Source: Phycisphaerae bacterium SM23_33
Lineage (GTDB): Bacteria; Planctomycetota; Phycisphaerae; SM23-33
Reading direction: 5' to 3'
Length of the DNA: 8,244 nucleotides
Assembly (NCBI GenBank): GCA_001303665.1
Contig: LJUF01000185.1
Coordinates: forward strand, 1 to 8,244
The translations under genes were made by a program, and so were the position numbers. A model generated the notes under the pieces. That model searched no databases, was not told the origin of the DNA, and worked only from the letters and a program-made list of their open reading frames with translations. This document shows, piece by piece, positions 1 to 6,711 of the stretch (the first letter of the stretch is position 1; every line of letters begins with the position of its first letter).

Positions 1-309
1 GGACCCACCAGCCACTTCCGATTTGCTGGGAAGCCCCAGCGCCGCCCGGCGAGCCCGCTTGTACTCCTCGTCGCTGAGCAGGCCTTGGCTGTGAAGCTCC
101 TCGACAGCCTCCACCGAGATCCCCGGCCGCGTCCGGCCCTCCTTGCTCACGGCCATCCTCCTGATGTAGTACAGGACGGCGGTGGCCAGGACGATGCCGA
201 CGATTGCCGCCCCGACCCAGAACACGGCAACAGGCAGTTGTGTCGTTCCCGGCCGCGCGGCAAGGCAAAAGCCAAAATCCAAGGCGGCAAGTGTCGTTCG
301 CGCCGACAT
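1..309 (-). CDS. Small membrane protein with SHOCT-like C-terminal segment (partial, runs off left edge)
   Basis: The frame is open from an ATG at 309-307 to the window edge, giving about 103 residues and no stop yet. After some 24 N-terminal residues comes one clear hydrophobic helix (about residues 25-48, beginning LPVAVFWVGAAIVGIVLATA), then a basic stop-transfer stretch (YYIRRM). A charged linker leads to VEELHSQGLLSDEEYKRARR, which has the pattern of SHOCT/short C-terminal oligomerisation motifs (L-x-x-L/H-x-x-G-x-[IL]-[ST]-x-x-E-[FY]). Proteins of this layout are usually small inner-membrane proteins of unknown role. The gene lies 37 bp after the tilS-like stop and is probably co-transcribed with it. 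The start is uncertain: a GGAAA abuts the ATG rather than sitting at normal distance, and an in-frame TAG lies seven codons upstream, so the true start is here or further in. I assign no specific function. Confidence 0.6.
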   Translation of the reverse strand, partial: MSARTTLAALDFGFCLAARPGTTQLPVAVFWVGAAIVGIVLATAVLYYIRRMAVSKEGRTRPGISVEAVEELHSQGLLSDEEYKRARRAALGLPSKSEVAGGS

Positions 310-346
310 TTTCCAGTTATCATTCTATGGCTGGGGCAGGGGCCCT

Positions 347-1235
347 TCAATGCTGTTGATGCTGCCCTGAATCGCGCCGGCTCAGCCACAGGCCCTGGCC
401 GCGGCGCTCGGCCCGGAGGCCGCCGGGCAGATCCACCGCCCCGGTCTGTGCTTCCACCAGGGCCAGCAGGTCGTTATACCGGTCCTGGGTGAAGGCCTGC
501 TGGGGGCTGGCGATGGCAGCCAGCGCGGCCCGCAGGGCCATTGCCGCCAGCGGCCGCGGGGCACTTTTCAGGGGCGCGACCCTCAGCACCACCTGATCGC
601 AGGACCGTTTTCGGCAGGCGCGGTCGAAGAGCTTCTCGGCCAGCTCCTCCAGCACGGTCTGGGCCTCGCCGGCGGCCGCAGCGAGACGCAGCACGGCCTC
701 ATCTGCCTTGACGTTCAGCCGCTGGCGCAGCAGCGGAAGCAGTTGGTGGCGAATGAAGTTCCGGGTGAAATCCGTCTGGAGGTTGGTGTGGTCGGTCCGC
801 CAGGCCAGCCCCTCCGCCCGGCAGAACTGCTCGATCTCCTGCCGTCGCGCCCACAGCAGCGGGCGGACCAGCTTCACGCCCCCGCCCAGCGGGCGCTTCG
901 GGACCATCCCCGCCAGGCCGCGCAGGTGCGTGCCGCGAAACATGCGGTGCAGGACACCTGGCCCGCCGCGGCCGACAAGGCCTCGTATCGCCCTCGCCGG
1001 GCCGCCTCCTCAATGCCGGCGCCCCACTTTCGGGCCAGCGCGGGCGTGTCGATCCGCTCCAGATAAAACGGCAGGCCCCAGCCCCGGGCCAGCTCGGCCA
1101 CGAACTCCGCGTCGGCATCGGCGTCCGGCCGCAGGCCGTGATGAACGTGTGCCACGTGCAAGTCCCACTCACGCGGATGAAATCACCCATCCGGGCCAGG
1201 AAGGCGTCGCGATCACTGGACGCTTCTGCTGCCAT
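347..1235 (-). pseudogene. tilS: tRNA(Ile)-lysidine synthetase, broken by two frame-disrupting internal deletions
   Basis: TilS makes lysidine at C34 of the AUA-reading tRNA-Ile with ATP and lysine, and is normally essential. Three frames in succession match it. Frame 1 (ATG 1235 to about 1168) gives an N-terminal helix ending FIRVSG. Frame 2 (1164 to about 963) gives LHVAHVHHGLRPDADADAEF through GIEEAARRGRYEALSAAA. Frame 3 (about 955 to stop 347) gives VLHRMFRGTHLRGLAGM, then LVRPLLWARR, RNFIRHQLLPLL and the C-terminal RYNDLLALVE and LPGGL segments. Between frames 1 and 2 the SGGxDS P-loop and following helix (roughly 20-25 residues) are absent; between frames 2 and 3 the HHxDDQxET stretch (about 20 residues) is absent. 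Upstream, AAGG sits 7 nt before the ATG, and a divergent -10 box is present. No insertion sequence is seen at either break. Family identity is solid; whether the lesions are genuine or assembly errors cannot be told here. Confidence 0.82.
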
Positions 1236-1244
1236 GGTCGTGCC

Positions 1245-1274
1245 TTGTGCGTCTGTGAGGGCCCCGATTATACT
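1245..1274 (+). promoter_or_regulatory. Candidate sigma70-type promoter for the membrane glycosyltransferase-like gene
   Basis: A TTGTGC (1245-1250) and a TATACT (1269-1274) are separated by 18 bp. The predicted start of transcription near 1281 would leave a leader of about 27 nt before the ATG at 1308, with GAGG at 1292-1295 as a weak ribosome binding site. It lies in the short gap between two divergent genes, where a promoter is expected. This was read by eye only, and sigma-factor preferences of this organism are unknown. Confidence 0.4.
1267..1272 (-). promoter_or_regulatory. Candidate -10 box (TATAAT) for the tilS-like gene
   Basis: The minus strand reads a perfect TATAAT at 1272-1267, about 32 nt upstream of the tilS-like ATG at 1235, which would give a leader of roughly 25 nt. 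No good -35 is seen at 16-18 bp: TTGGCA at 1283-1278 is only 5 bp away. The box overlaps the plus-strand -10 box, so the two divergent promoters would compete for the same bases. Confidence 0.3.
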
Positions 1275-1307
1275 GTCTGCCAACCTCTTGCGAGGATAAT
1301 CGGCGGC

Positions 1308-3032
1308 ATGCGGCCGATCCCGGCAAAAAAGCATCACTGGGCGGCGGCGGTCCTTGTGGCGTTCGTGGCCGGCAATACGCTGCTGAGCTTCCGTCAGATC
1401 GACGTTTCCGAGGACCAGGCCAACATGCTGGCGGAGGTGTTCAAGGACCAGGACCCGCTGCTGTACCCCCACGATCCGATCTTCGCGGAAGCCGGGCGCG
1501 GCGCGGCCTGGCGGGCGCGGCTGCCGGCGTGGCGCGGGCTGCTTTCGTCGGCCCTGAGGCTGGTCGGCTCCGAAGAGCCGCTCAATGCCTTCCGGCTGAT
1601 CGGGGCGGCGGCGCTGCCGGTGTACCTGGTCTTCATGTACCTGCTGCTGTACCGCCAGACGCACAGCACCTCGTCGGCCACGCTGGTGGCGGTGATCTCC
1701 GTCGCCATTTTCTCGATCAAACGCCCCTACTGGGGCCTGGGTCCGATCTTCGCCGCCACGCCGGCGAACGTGTACCTGGCGGCGGTGCCCCTGCTGGCGC
1801 TGCTGTTTCTGAATTCCCGCAAGAGATGGGCGGTCGTGGGGGTGTTCTTCCTGGCCGGGCTGGCCGGCAACGTCCACCTCCCCTCGGCCATGAATCTGGT
1901 GGCGGTCATGCTGCTTGCCCTGCTGGCGTTGGAGCGACTGCGACCGCGGGCCTGGGCCGTGGCGATTGTCTGCCTCGCCGCCGCTGCCGCCGGCGCCGCC
2001 CCCGCCCTGTACTACTACGAGCTTACCTTCCACGCCGCCGGGCTCGAATGGCCGGCCATCTCGATGCCGGCGCTGCGGGGCGTGCTCCAACTGGGAGGGA
2101 TCAACTTCCTGTATCCGGCCGCCCTGGAACACGTCCTGCGCTGGCTGCCCGTCGCCGTCGTGCTGGCCGCGCCCGCCGCCATCATCCTCAGTCGGGCGGG
2201 CCGATACCGTGTCAGCGACCTGCCCGGCTGGCTGTGGCTGCTGGCGGCCGCGCTGCTGGTGGCCCTCGGACTGCACGGGCTGTCGCAACTGGTCGGCAGG
2301 CTGCTGGGCACGCGCACGCCGGTCATCGGATTCTTCGACGCCCTCCGGCTGGCGATGCTGCCGCTGTACGTCCTGTTCGCGCAGGCCACCGTGCACCTGA
2401 TGCGGCTGACGCGCCGTCACCGGTCCTGGGTGCGGGCCGGCCTGGGCCTGCTGGCCGCCGTCTACCTGGGGTCGAGCCACAACACTCGCCCGCTGCGGCA
2501 TATGGTGCAGGACTTCATCGTCGATGTGGCCCAGGAGCACTCCCCCGCCACCGCCCGGCCCCGCGACAGCGCCGACCGGGAGCTGCGGCTGCTGGCACGC
2601 TGGGCAGATCACCACACGCCTTCCGACGCCCTCTTCGTCGCCGACCGGCCGGAGATCCGCCCGTACGGGCGGCGCTCGCTCCTGTGCTGCCAGGCCGACG
2701 TGAGGTATCTGTACCACTTCGCACCGGGCCGCCTGAGCCAATGGGCTTGGTGCCTGCGCGAGCAGAGGGCACTGCTCAAGCCAACCCAGAGCGCCCGCGC
2801 CGACGCTGCTGCCATCGCGGCGTTCGTGGACGCCCACTGGCAGCGCGGAGGCGGATTGGCCGCGCCGACTTACCTGCTGATTCGGGCGGAGGCGGCCCCC
2901 GCCCCCACCGACCGGCTGGAGGAAATTACCCCCCCGGGCGGGATCTGGGGACAATACTGGCGGCTGTTCCTGGTTCGCCCAGCCGGTCCCGCGACCATCC
3001 CCACGTTGACGACCCGGCCTGAGGACACCTAG
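1308..3032 (+). CDS. Polytopic membrane protein, GT-C-type glycosyltransferase-like, with soluble C-terminal domain
   Basis: This encodes 574 residues. A short basic N-terminus (MRPIPAKKHH) leads into a first helix (about 11-28), then a periplasmic loop with DVSEDQANMLAEVF and QDPLLYPHDPIF. An acidic motif just after the first helix, followed by a D-P-x-x-Y-P-x-D-P segment, is typical of GT-C-fold glycosyltransferases that use polyprenyl-phosphate sugars. About eight to ten further hydrophobic segments follow (around 97-115, 123-137, 150-168, 174-190, 194-209, 216-236, 279-295, 306-325, 345-365, 375-389). Residues about 395-574 are soluble, with LLARWADHHTPSDALFVADR and FRxxxR-like spacing (RPYGRRS). 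This resembles the C-terminal block of uncharacterised membrane families such as DUF6798. The start was chosen at ATG 1308 because the open frame further upstream is antisense to tilS and reads as low-complexity Arg/Pro. A glycosyltransferase role is inferred from architecture only; substrate unknown. Confidence 0.65.
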   Translation: MRPIPAKKHHWAAAVLVAFVAGNTLLSFRQIDVSEDQANMLAEVFKDQDPLLYPHDPIFAEAGRGAAWRARLPAWRGLLSSALRLVGSEEPLNAFRLIGAAALPVYLVFMYLLLYRQTHSTSSATLVAVISVAIFSIKRPYWGLGPIFAATPANVYLAAVPLLALLFLNSRKRWAVVGVFFLAGLAGNVHLPSAMNLVAVMLLALLALERLRPRAWAVAIVCLAAAAAGAAPALYYYELTFHAAGLEWPAISMPALRGVLQLGGINFLYPAALEHVLRWLPVAVVLAAPAAIILSRAGRYRVSDLPGWLWLLAAALLVALGLHGLSQLVGRLLGTRTPVIGFFDALRLAMLPLYVLFAQATVHLMRLTRRHRSWVRAGLGLLAAVYLGSSHNTRPLRHMVQDFIVDVAQEHSPATARPRDSADRELRLLARWADHHTPSDALFVADRPEIRPYGRRSLLCCQADVRYLYHFAPGRLSQWAWCLREQRALLKPTQSARADAAAIAAFVDAHWQRGGGLAAPTYLLIRAEAAPAPTDRLEEITPPGGIWGQYWRLFLVRPAGPATIPTLTTRPEDT

Positions 3033-3090
3033 AATAGTCCTTGCCTTGCCGGTGAAAGGGCATCCGAACCCTCCCGAAGAGGATTGAGTT

Positions 3091-3098
3091 AGGAAAGG
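3091..3098 (+). promoter_or_regulatory. Ribosome binding site of the lipoprotein gene
   Basis: AGGAAAGG lies 7 nt before the ATG at 3106 and is the clearest purine-rich site in the 73-bp gap after the membrane-protein stop. It fixes the lipoprotein start, which also gives a proper signal peptide. Confidence 0.65.
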
Positions 3099-3105
3099 GT
3101 CAGCG

Positions 3106-3669
3106 ATGAAGACACGGACCGTTCTGGTAGTGGTCATTGTGGGATTGGCATTGTCGGCGGGCGGCTGCACCCGGGGGATCAAAGAAGCCGCCGGCCTGTT
3201 CACGGGGGCCAAGGGCAGCTTGACGGTGCTTGAACCGATATCGGCCGACAGCCAAGCCCGCCCGCTCGGGGCGTACCAGCGCTTCGAACTGGCTGAGTTT
3301 GCCGACGACATGAACGGCAAGGCCCCCAAGGACCTGTTCCGGCTGTTGCCGGGGGCCTTTGACGTGGCGCTGGCCGGCAAGAAGATTCCCAGCGCCGCCT
3401 CGGGCAAGACGCTGCTGATCCGCGGCAAGGTGCTCCACTACGAGGACTCCTCCGCCGTCGGCATGGCGCTGGGGCCGCTGGAGTTCGCCGTGGCGCGGGC
3501 GGAGTTCGTGGACAAGGACTCCGGGCGGGTGCTGGGCGCGGCCAACTGCGTGGGAGTAACGAGCGAGTCGGTCAACGTGGGGGTGGCCAAGAAGGCGGAG
3601 GGCCTGGCCAAGGCTATCGTCAAGTGGATCGACAGCCGCTACCCCGAGGACCAGCGCGTCAAGGACTAA
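3106..3669 (+). CDS. Putative DUF4410-like lipoprotein
   Basis: This encodes 187 residues. The N-terminus is a classic type II signal peptide: basic MKTR, a hydrophobic run VLVVVIVGLALSA, then GGC with Cys21 as the lipidated residue. The lipobox -3 position is Ala rather than Leu, slightly off consensus. After cleavage the protein should sit at the outer or inner membrane. The mature part contains FELAEFADDMN, then LLIRGKVLHYEDSSAV and GPLEFAVARAEFVDKDSGRV, then ANCVGVTSESV and a C-terminal amphipathic helix ending AKAIVKWIDSRY. This order (a 'lvirG.v..y..G' strand, a D-x-x-[ST]-G turn, a G-x-[ST] strand and a final AxAIxxWI helix) is that of DUF4410 lipoproteins, whose function is not established. 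It follows the membrane protein by 73 bp on the same strand and could be co-transcribed. Family membership is a pattern-based judgement. Confidence 0.7.
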   Translation: MKTRTVLVVVIVGLALSAGGCTRGIKEAAGLFTGAKGSLTVLEPISADSQARPLGAYQRFELAEFADDMNGKAPKDLFRLLPGAFDVALAGKKIPSAASGKTLLIRGKVLHYEDSSAVGMALGPLEFAVARAEFVDKDSGRVLGAANCVGVTSESVNVGVAKKAEGLAKAIVKWIDSRYPEDQRVKD

Positions 3670-3672
3670 CCG

Positions 3673-3694
3673 CCGCCGGGGCTTTCCCCGACGG
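3673..3694 (+). terminator. GC-rich hairpin after the lipoprotein gene, possible terminator
   Basis: CCGCCGGGG (3673-3681) and CCCCGACGG (3686-3694) form a 9-bp stem with one mismatch around a CTTT loop, starting 4 nt after the lipoprotein stop codon. There is no U-run behind it, so if it ends transcription it does so without the canonical tail. Confidence 0.4.
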
Positions 3695-3826
3695 CTTCCG
3701 CCGGACGGCAGCGGCGAAAAGTTGAAGCATCGCGCCTCCCATGGCCGATAGATCCCCAGTAAGCCTCAACGCAGGCTGCCCCCCGGCCGCGCCCGGGCCG
3801 GAACCAACGCGTGCCGGACAAGGGAC

Positions 3827-3834
3827 AGGAGAAG
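3827..3834 (+). promoter_or_regulatory. Ribosome binding site that decides the start of the four-cysteine protein
   Basis: AGGAGAAG ends 5 nt before a GTG at 3840; the AGGAGA core is 7 nt away. The longer in-frame reading from ATG 3741 has no comparable site and adds a Pro/Gly-rich low-complexity leader, so GTG 3840 is preferred. Confidence 0.65.
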
Positions 3835-3839
3835 CCCAA

Positions 3840-4022
3840 GTGTGCCCGTTCCTGGAAAAAGCCGACCCGCGCTGCGCAGCCCACCACTCGCTCAGCAAAC
3901 TGGAAGAGGCGCTGGGCCGCTGCGTGGACGGGTACGAGGATTGCTCGGTCTATCGAGAAAAGCTCCTTGGTGATGCCCCCCGCCGCCGCCAGGTCGCAGG
4001 TCGCCTCCGCGCTGCCGGCTAG
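3840..4022 (+). CDS. Small four-cysteine protein translationally coupled to the Xer recombinase
   Basis: From GTG 3840 this encodes 60 residues. The core is CPFLEKADPRCAAHH, then LSKLEEALGRC and GYEDCSVYREKLL. Cysteines fall at 2, 12, 28 and 35 (C-x9-C-x15-C-x6-C) with His15-His16 close by, a pattern suited to binding a metal or Fe-S centre. The C-terminal third is Arg-rich (PRRRQVAGRLRAAG). I recall short bacterial proteins with the same CPFL...RC...C..Y..C..Y skeleton, but not an assigned function. Its TAG stop (4020-4022) is 1 nt from the recombinase ATG at 4024, so translation of the two is very probably coupled and they may be one functional unit. An alternative start at ATG 3741 would give 93 residues. 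The ordered Cys spacing and strong ribosome binding site argue that this is a real gene despite its size. Confidence 0.7.
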   Translation: MCPFLEKADPRCAAHHSLSKLEEALGRCVDGYEDCSVYREKLLGDAPRRRQVAGRLRAAG

Positions 4023-4023
4023 G

Positions 4024-4911
4024 ATGTATTCGGCCCTGGCGGGATTCCTCGACTACCTCCAGGCCGAGTGCGGCCTGGCCGTCAGCACGCGCCAAGCCTA
4101 CCGGCGCGACCTGATGCAGTTCGGGGCGTGGCTGGCCGACGCCGGCTGCCGCTGCCTGGAGGGGATCACCCCGCGGCACGTGGAGGGTTTCTTGCGCTCG
4201 CAGAACGCCGTCGGCAAGAGTCCCGCCTCGGTCGCCAGGGCGCTGGCGGCGGTCCGGATGTTCTGCCGCTTCTGCGTGCTCCAGCGACTGCTGGAAGACG
4301 ACCCCTCCGGCGCCGTCGAGCCGCCCAAGAAGGCGTCGCGCCTGCCGACCACCATATCCGACCAGGCCATGCAGGCCCTGGTCGAGGCCCCCGCCGGGGG
4401 GGAGGACCTCCACTGGGTGCGTGACCGGGCCCTGCTGGCGCTGCTGTACGCCACGGGCATGCGGGCCAGCGAACTCACCGGCCTGAAGCTCACGGACGTG
4501 AACTTCGATCTGGGCGTCATTCGGGTCCTGGGCAAGGGGCGGAAGGAGCGCATCGTGCCGGCGGCGGAGGCCGCCCTGGAACGGGTCCGCGATTACCTCC
4601 TTGAACGCAGCGCCTCCGGCGCCCCCAAGACGACCGACACCCTGTTCCTGTCGCGCAGAGGCCGGACACTGCGGCGCGAAGACATCTTCCGCATCGTCCG
4701 CAAGTACGTCCGCCGGGCCGCGATGCGCGGGCGGATCAGCCCCCACACGCTGCGGCACTGCTTCGCCACGCAGCTGCTGGCCGGCGGGGCCGACCTGCGC
4801 AGCGTCCAGGAGATGCTCGGCCATGCCGACATCGCCACCACGCAGATCTACACGCACGTGGACATATCGCGACTCAAGGCCGTGCACAGGAAGTACCATC
4901 CCCGGGCTTAG
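4024..4911 (+). CDS. xerD: Tyrosine recombinase XerC/XerD
   Basis: This encodes 295 residues, the normal Xer length. With a partner recombinase it would resolve chromosome dimers at dif near the division septum. The N-terminal SAM-like DNA-binding domain (about 1-90) carries the family pattern FLDYLQAECGLAVSTRQAYRRDL. The C-terminal catalytic domain has all six active-site residues: Arg148 (ATGMRASELTGL), Lys171 (LGKGRKERIVP), His241 and Arg244 (PHTLRHCFATQLL), His267 (LGHADIATTQ) and the nucleophile Tyr276 (IYTHVD). ISPHTLRH and GADLRSVQEMLGH lean to XerD over XerC, but paralogue assignment needs phylogeny; a second Xer gene is not in this window. The start at ATG 4024 matches where family members begin; the frame extends to 3811, but that part is antiphase to the four-cysteine gene and lacks homology. 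Only a weak AGG precedes the ATG, which fits coupling to the upstream stop. Confidence 0.92.
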   Translation: MYSALAGFLDYLQAECGLAVSTRQAYRRDLMQFGAWLADAGCRCLEGITPRHVEGFLRSQNAVGKSPASVARALAAVRMFCRFCVLQRLLEDDPSGAVEPPKKASRLPTTISDQAMQALVEAPAGGEDLHWVRDRALLALLYATGMRASELTGLKLTDVNFDLGVIRVLGKGRKERIVPAAEAALERVRDYLLERSASGAPKTTDTLFLSRRGRTLRREDIFRIVRKYVRRAAMRGRISPHTLRHCFATQLLAGGADLRSVQEMLGHADIATTQIYTHVDISRLKAVHRKYHPRA

Positions 4912-5108
4912 CGCGCCGGCGCGGGCTCGCAGACTCGCCTCCGCAGAGACTCGTCAATCCCCAACATGTCCCCAGCCTCGGGAAAAGGACAGGCACGGCG
5001 CGCGGGGCTTGCCCACAACGGCACGACGCCGCCCCGGGCCACGAGCGGCCGGACCTGCGGGTCTGGGGATTTCACAGAAACGCCAGCGCGCTGCGCCTGA
5101 GGTGCAGG

Positions 5109-5138
5109 TTGGCGGCCGGCGGGTGACTTCGGTATATT
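5109..5138 (+). promoter_or_regulatory. Candidate promoter for the GAF-SpoIIE phosphatase
   Basis: TTGGCG (5109-5114) and TATATT (5133-5138) are 18 bp apart, in the 230-bp gap after the recombinase. Transcription would start around 5145, right at the GTG codons 5142/5148. This implies either a leaderless message from GTG 5148 or use of the in-frame ATG at 5181. The rest of the gap (4912-5108) shows only a 12-bp GC palindrome (4912-4923) and nothing else I can name. Confidence 0.35.
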
Positions 5139-5141
5139 GGC

Positions 5142-6689
5142 GTGACTGTGACCAGTCTGAGCGAATATCTCGACACCGAGATGCTGAATGAGCTGGCATC
5201 GAGGTTTTCCGATGCGGTCGGGGGCAAGGTCCGGATTCTCTCGGCCGACGGGTCGCTGCTTGCCGGGCAGGGCCCACAGGGGCCGCCGTCCGCGCAGGCG
5301 AAGGTTCTGCTGGACGGCGGGCACATCGGCACCATCGCCCTGGATGGGCCGGGCGTCCAGCCGCCTGCGGCGGAGAGCGTCCGGCTGCTGGGGCTGATGC
5401 AGGACGTGCTCACCCGGCTGTGCCGGCAGGCGCGGCAGCTGCGCGATCGCGTGGAGGAGCTGGCGGCGATGTATCGACTGACGGAGGTCTTCACGGGGCG
5501 GACGGACCTGAAGCAGGTCCACCAGCTCGTGGCCGAGACCATGGTCAAGGCCACCGGCGCGGACGCCTGCTCGATCCGCGTTCTCAACGAGGAGCGGACG
5601 GAGCTGATGACCATTGCCGTCCACGGCCTCAGCGAGGAGTACATGTCCAAGGGGCCGATCCTGCTGGCCGACAGCCAGATCGACCAGGAGATCCTGGCCA
5701 GCGGGAAGTGCGTGTACATCCCCGACGAGCGGACCGACCCGCGGGTGCTGTACAAGACCGAGGCCCGGCGGGAGGGCATCGTCTCGGCCCTGTGTGCGCC
5801 GATGACGTACAAGGGCCGCCTGGAGGGCATCATCCGGGTCTACACCCGGCGCCCGCACGAGTTCGACTGGTTCGAGACGTCGCTGGTCGGCGGCGTGGCC
5901 GCCCAGGCGGCTTCGGCCATTGTCAACGCCCGGCTGTACAACGAGGCGCTGGAGGCCGAGCGGATTCGCCGCCAGCTGCGACTGGCGGCCGAGGTCCAGC
6001 GCCGGATGATCCCGCCCCAGGCACCGCGGGTTGAAGGGCTGGAGATATCCGGCATCTACGAGCCTTGCTTCGAACTGGGCGGCGATTTCTACGACTTCAT
6101 CGAGCTGCCCAAGGGCAACCTGGGCGTCTGCGTGGGCGACGTCGTGGGCAAGGGCGTGCCGGCCTCGCTGTTGATGGCCCTGGTCCGATCGTCGCTGCGG
6201 GCGCACGTGGCCCATGTGTACGAGCTGTCGGAGGTCCTGGCGGCGGTCAACCTGGACCTGTGGCGGCAAAGCGACGAGAGGGACTTCGCGACGATGTTCT
6301 ACGGCGTGCTGGACGTCCCCGGCCGGCGGCTGACCTACTGCAGCGCCGGGCACGAGCCGGCGCTGCTGGTCCGGGAGGGGCGGGGCACATGGCTGGCCGG
6401 CTCGGGCGGCGTGCTCGGCATCGACCCGGCGATGCGATACCGCAACCAGGTGCTGGGTCTGCGCCGGGGGGATCTGCTGCTGATCTTCACCGACGGGCTG
6501 CCGGAGGCGACCAATTTCAAGCATGAGACCTTTACTCGTGACCGCGTGCGGGCGGCGGCGCTGGAGGCCTGCCGCCGCGGCGAGTCCGCCGAAGGCGTCG
6601 GCAAGCACCTGCTGTGGGAGGTGCGCCGATTTGCCGGGCTGCAGACGCGATCTGACGACTTGACTTTGGTGGCCATCAAGGTTCAATAG
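5142..6689 (+). CDS. PP2C-type (SpoIIE/RsbU) serine phosphatase with GAF sensor domain
   Basis: This encodes 515 residues with no membrane segment. Residues about 5-90 (SLSEYLDTEMLNELASRFSD, then a G-x-I-L-x-A-D-G-S-like strand and GGHIGTIALDG) resemble a shortened PocR-type sensory module. A helical linker (90-110) leads to a GAF domain (about 110-265), with VHQLVAETMVKATGADACSI, the VYIPDERTDPR strand and LCAPMTYKGRLEGIIRV. A coiled linker (265-290, ending RLAAEVQRRMIPP) joins the SpoIIE domain (about 297-515). Its metal-binding acids are all present: Asp315/Asp318 (GGDFYDF), Asp333 (GDVVGKGVPASLLM), Asp451 (FTDGLPEATN) and Asp505/Asp506 (SDDLTLV). Such proteins dephosphorylate STAS anti-sigma antagonists in partner-switching pathways; no STAS or RsbW-type partner is in the window. 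The start is uncertain (GTG 5142, GTG 5148 or ATG 5181), without a good ribosome binding site; homology at SLSEYLD favours the GTGs. Confidence 0.88.
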   Translation: MTVTSLSEYLDTEMLNELASRFSDAVGGKVRILSADGSLLAGQGPQGPPSAQAKVLLDGGHIGTIALDGPGVQPPAAESVRLLGLMQDVLTRLCRQARQLRDRVEELAAMYRLTEVFTGRTDLKQVHQLVAETMVKATGADACSIRVLNEERTELMTIAVHGLSEEYMSKGPILLADSQIDQEILASGKCVYIPDERTDPRVLYKTEARREGIVSALCAPMTYKGRLEGIIRVYTRRPHEFDWFETSLVGGVAAQAASAIVNARLYNEALEAERIRRQLRLAAEVQRRMIPPQAPRVEGLEISGIYEPCFELGGDFYDFIELPKGNLGVCVGDVVGKGVPASLLMALVRSSLRAHVAHVYELSEVLAAVNLDLWRQSDERDFATMFYGVLDVPGRRLTYCSAGHEPALLVREGRGTWLAGSGGVLGIDPAMRYRNQVLGLRRGDLLLIFTDGLPEATNFKHETFTRDRVRAAALEACRRGESAEGVGKHLLWEVRRFAGLQTRSDDLTLVAIKVQ

Positions 6690-6699
6690 CTGCGGTAAC

Positions 6700-6711
6700 G
6701 CCGGGCCCGGC
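6700..6711. repeat. 12-bp GC palindrome after the phosphatase gene
   Basis: GCCGGGCCCGGC is self-complementary and begins 11 nt after the phosphatase stop. With no loop and no U-run it is a poor terminator. It may still pause transcription in the 93-bp gap before the DUF89 gene. Confidence 0.35.

Noticed and set aside
85..492. A 135-codon plus-strand frame at the left edge
   Set aside because: It is antisense to the SHOCT-like membrane protein and the end of tilS, is Arg/Gly/Pro-rich and has no ribosome binding site.
1165..1173. GTGAGT on the minus strand at the first tilS break, which looks like a 5' splice site
   Set aside because: Coding and promoter features are bacterial, no matching acceptor or intron-like insert exists, and sequence is missing at this point rather than inserted.
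708..1307. A 200-codon N-terminal extension of the membrane protein
   Set aside because: It is antisense to recognisable tilS sequence and is Arg/Pro-rich. A promoter and normal signal-anchor start lie at 1245-1310.
1529..3022. A 497-codon open frame in a second plus-strand phase inside the membrane-protein gene
   Set aside because: It is an Arg/Ala/Pro-rich shadow with no hydrophobic pattern or motif, unlike the in-phase protein with its regular membrane helices.
699..3428. A 909-codon open frame on the minus strand, antisense to the membrane-protein and lipoprotein genes
   Set aside because: It is mostly Arg/Gln/Gly/Pro-rich low complexity with no domain, and a high-GC genome leaves antisense frames open by chance. 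Only its end at 1235-1168 is meaningful, as the first piece of tilS.
3811..4023. A 71-residue N-terminal extension of the Xer recombinase
   Set aside because: Xer proteins begin at the position matching ATG 4024, and the extension is out of phase with the four-cysteine gene, which has its own ribosome binding site.
4912..4923. Palindrome CGCGCCGGCGCG directly after the recombinase stop, considered as terminator or dif-like site
   Set aside because: It has no loop, no U-run and no resemblance to the 28-bp dif layout of two Xer arms with a central spacer. A GC palindrome is unremarkable at this composition.
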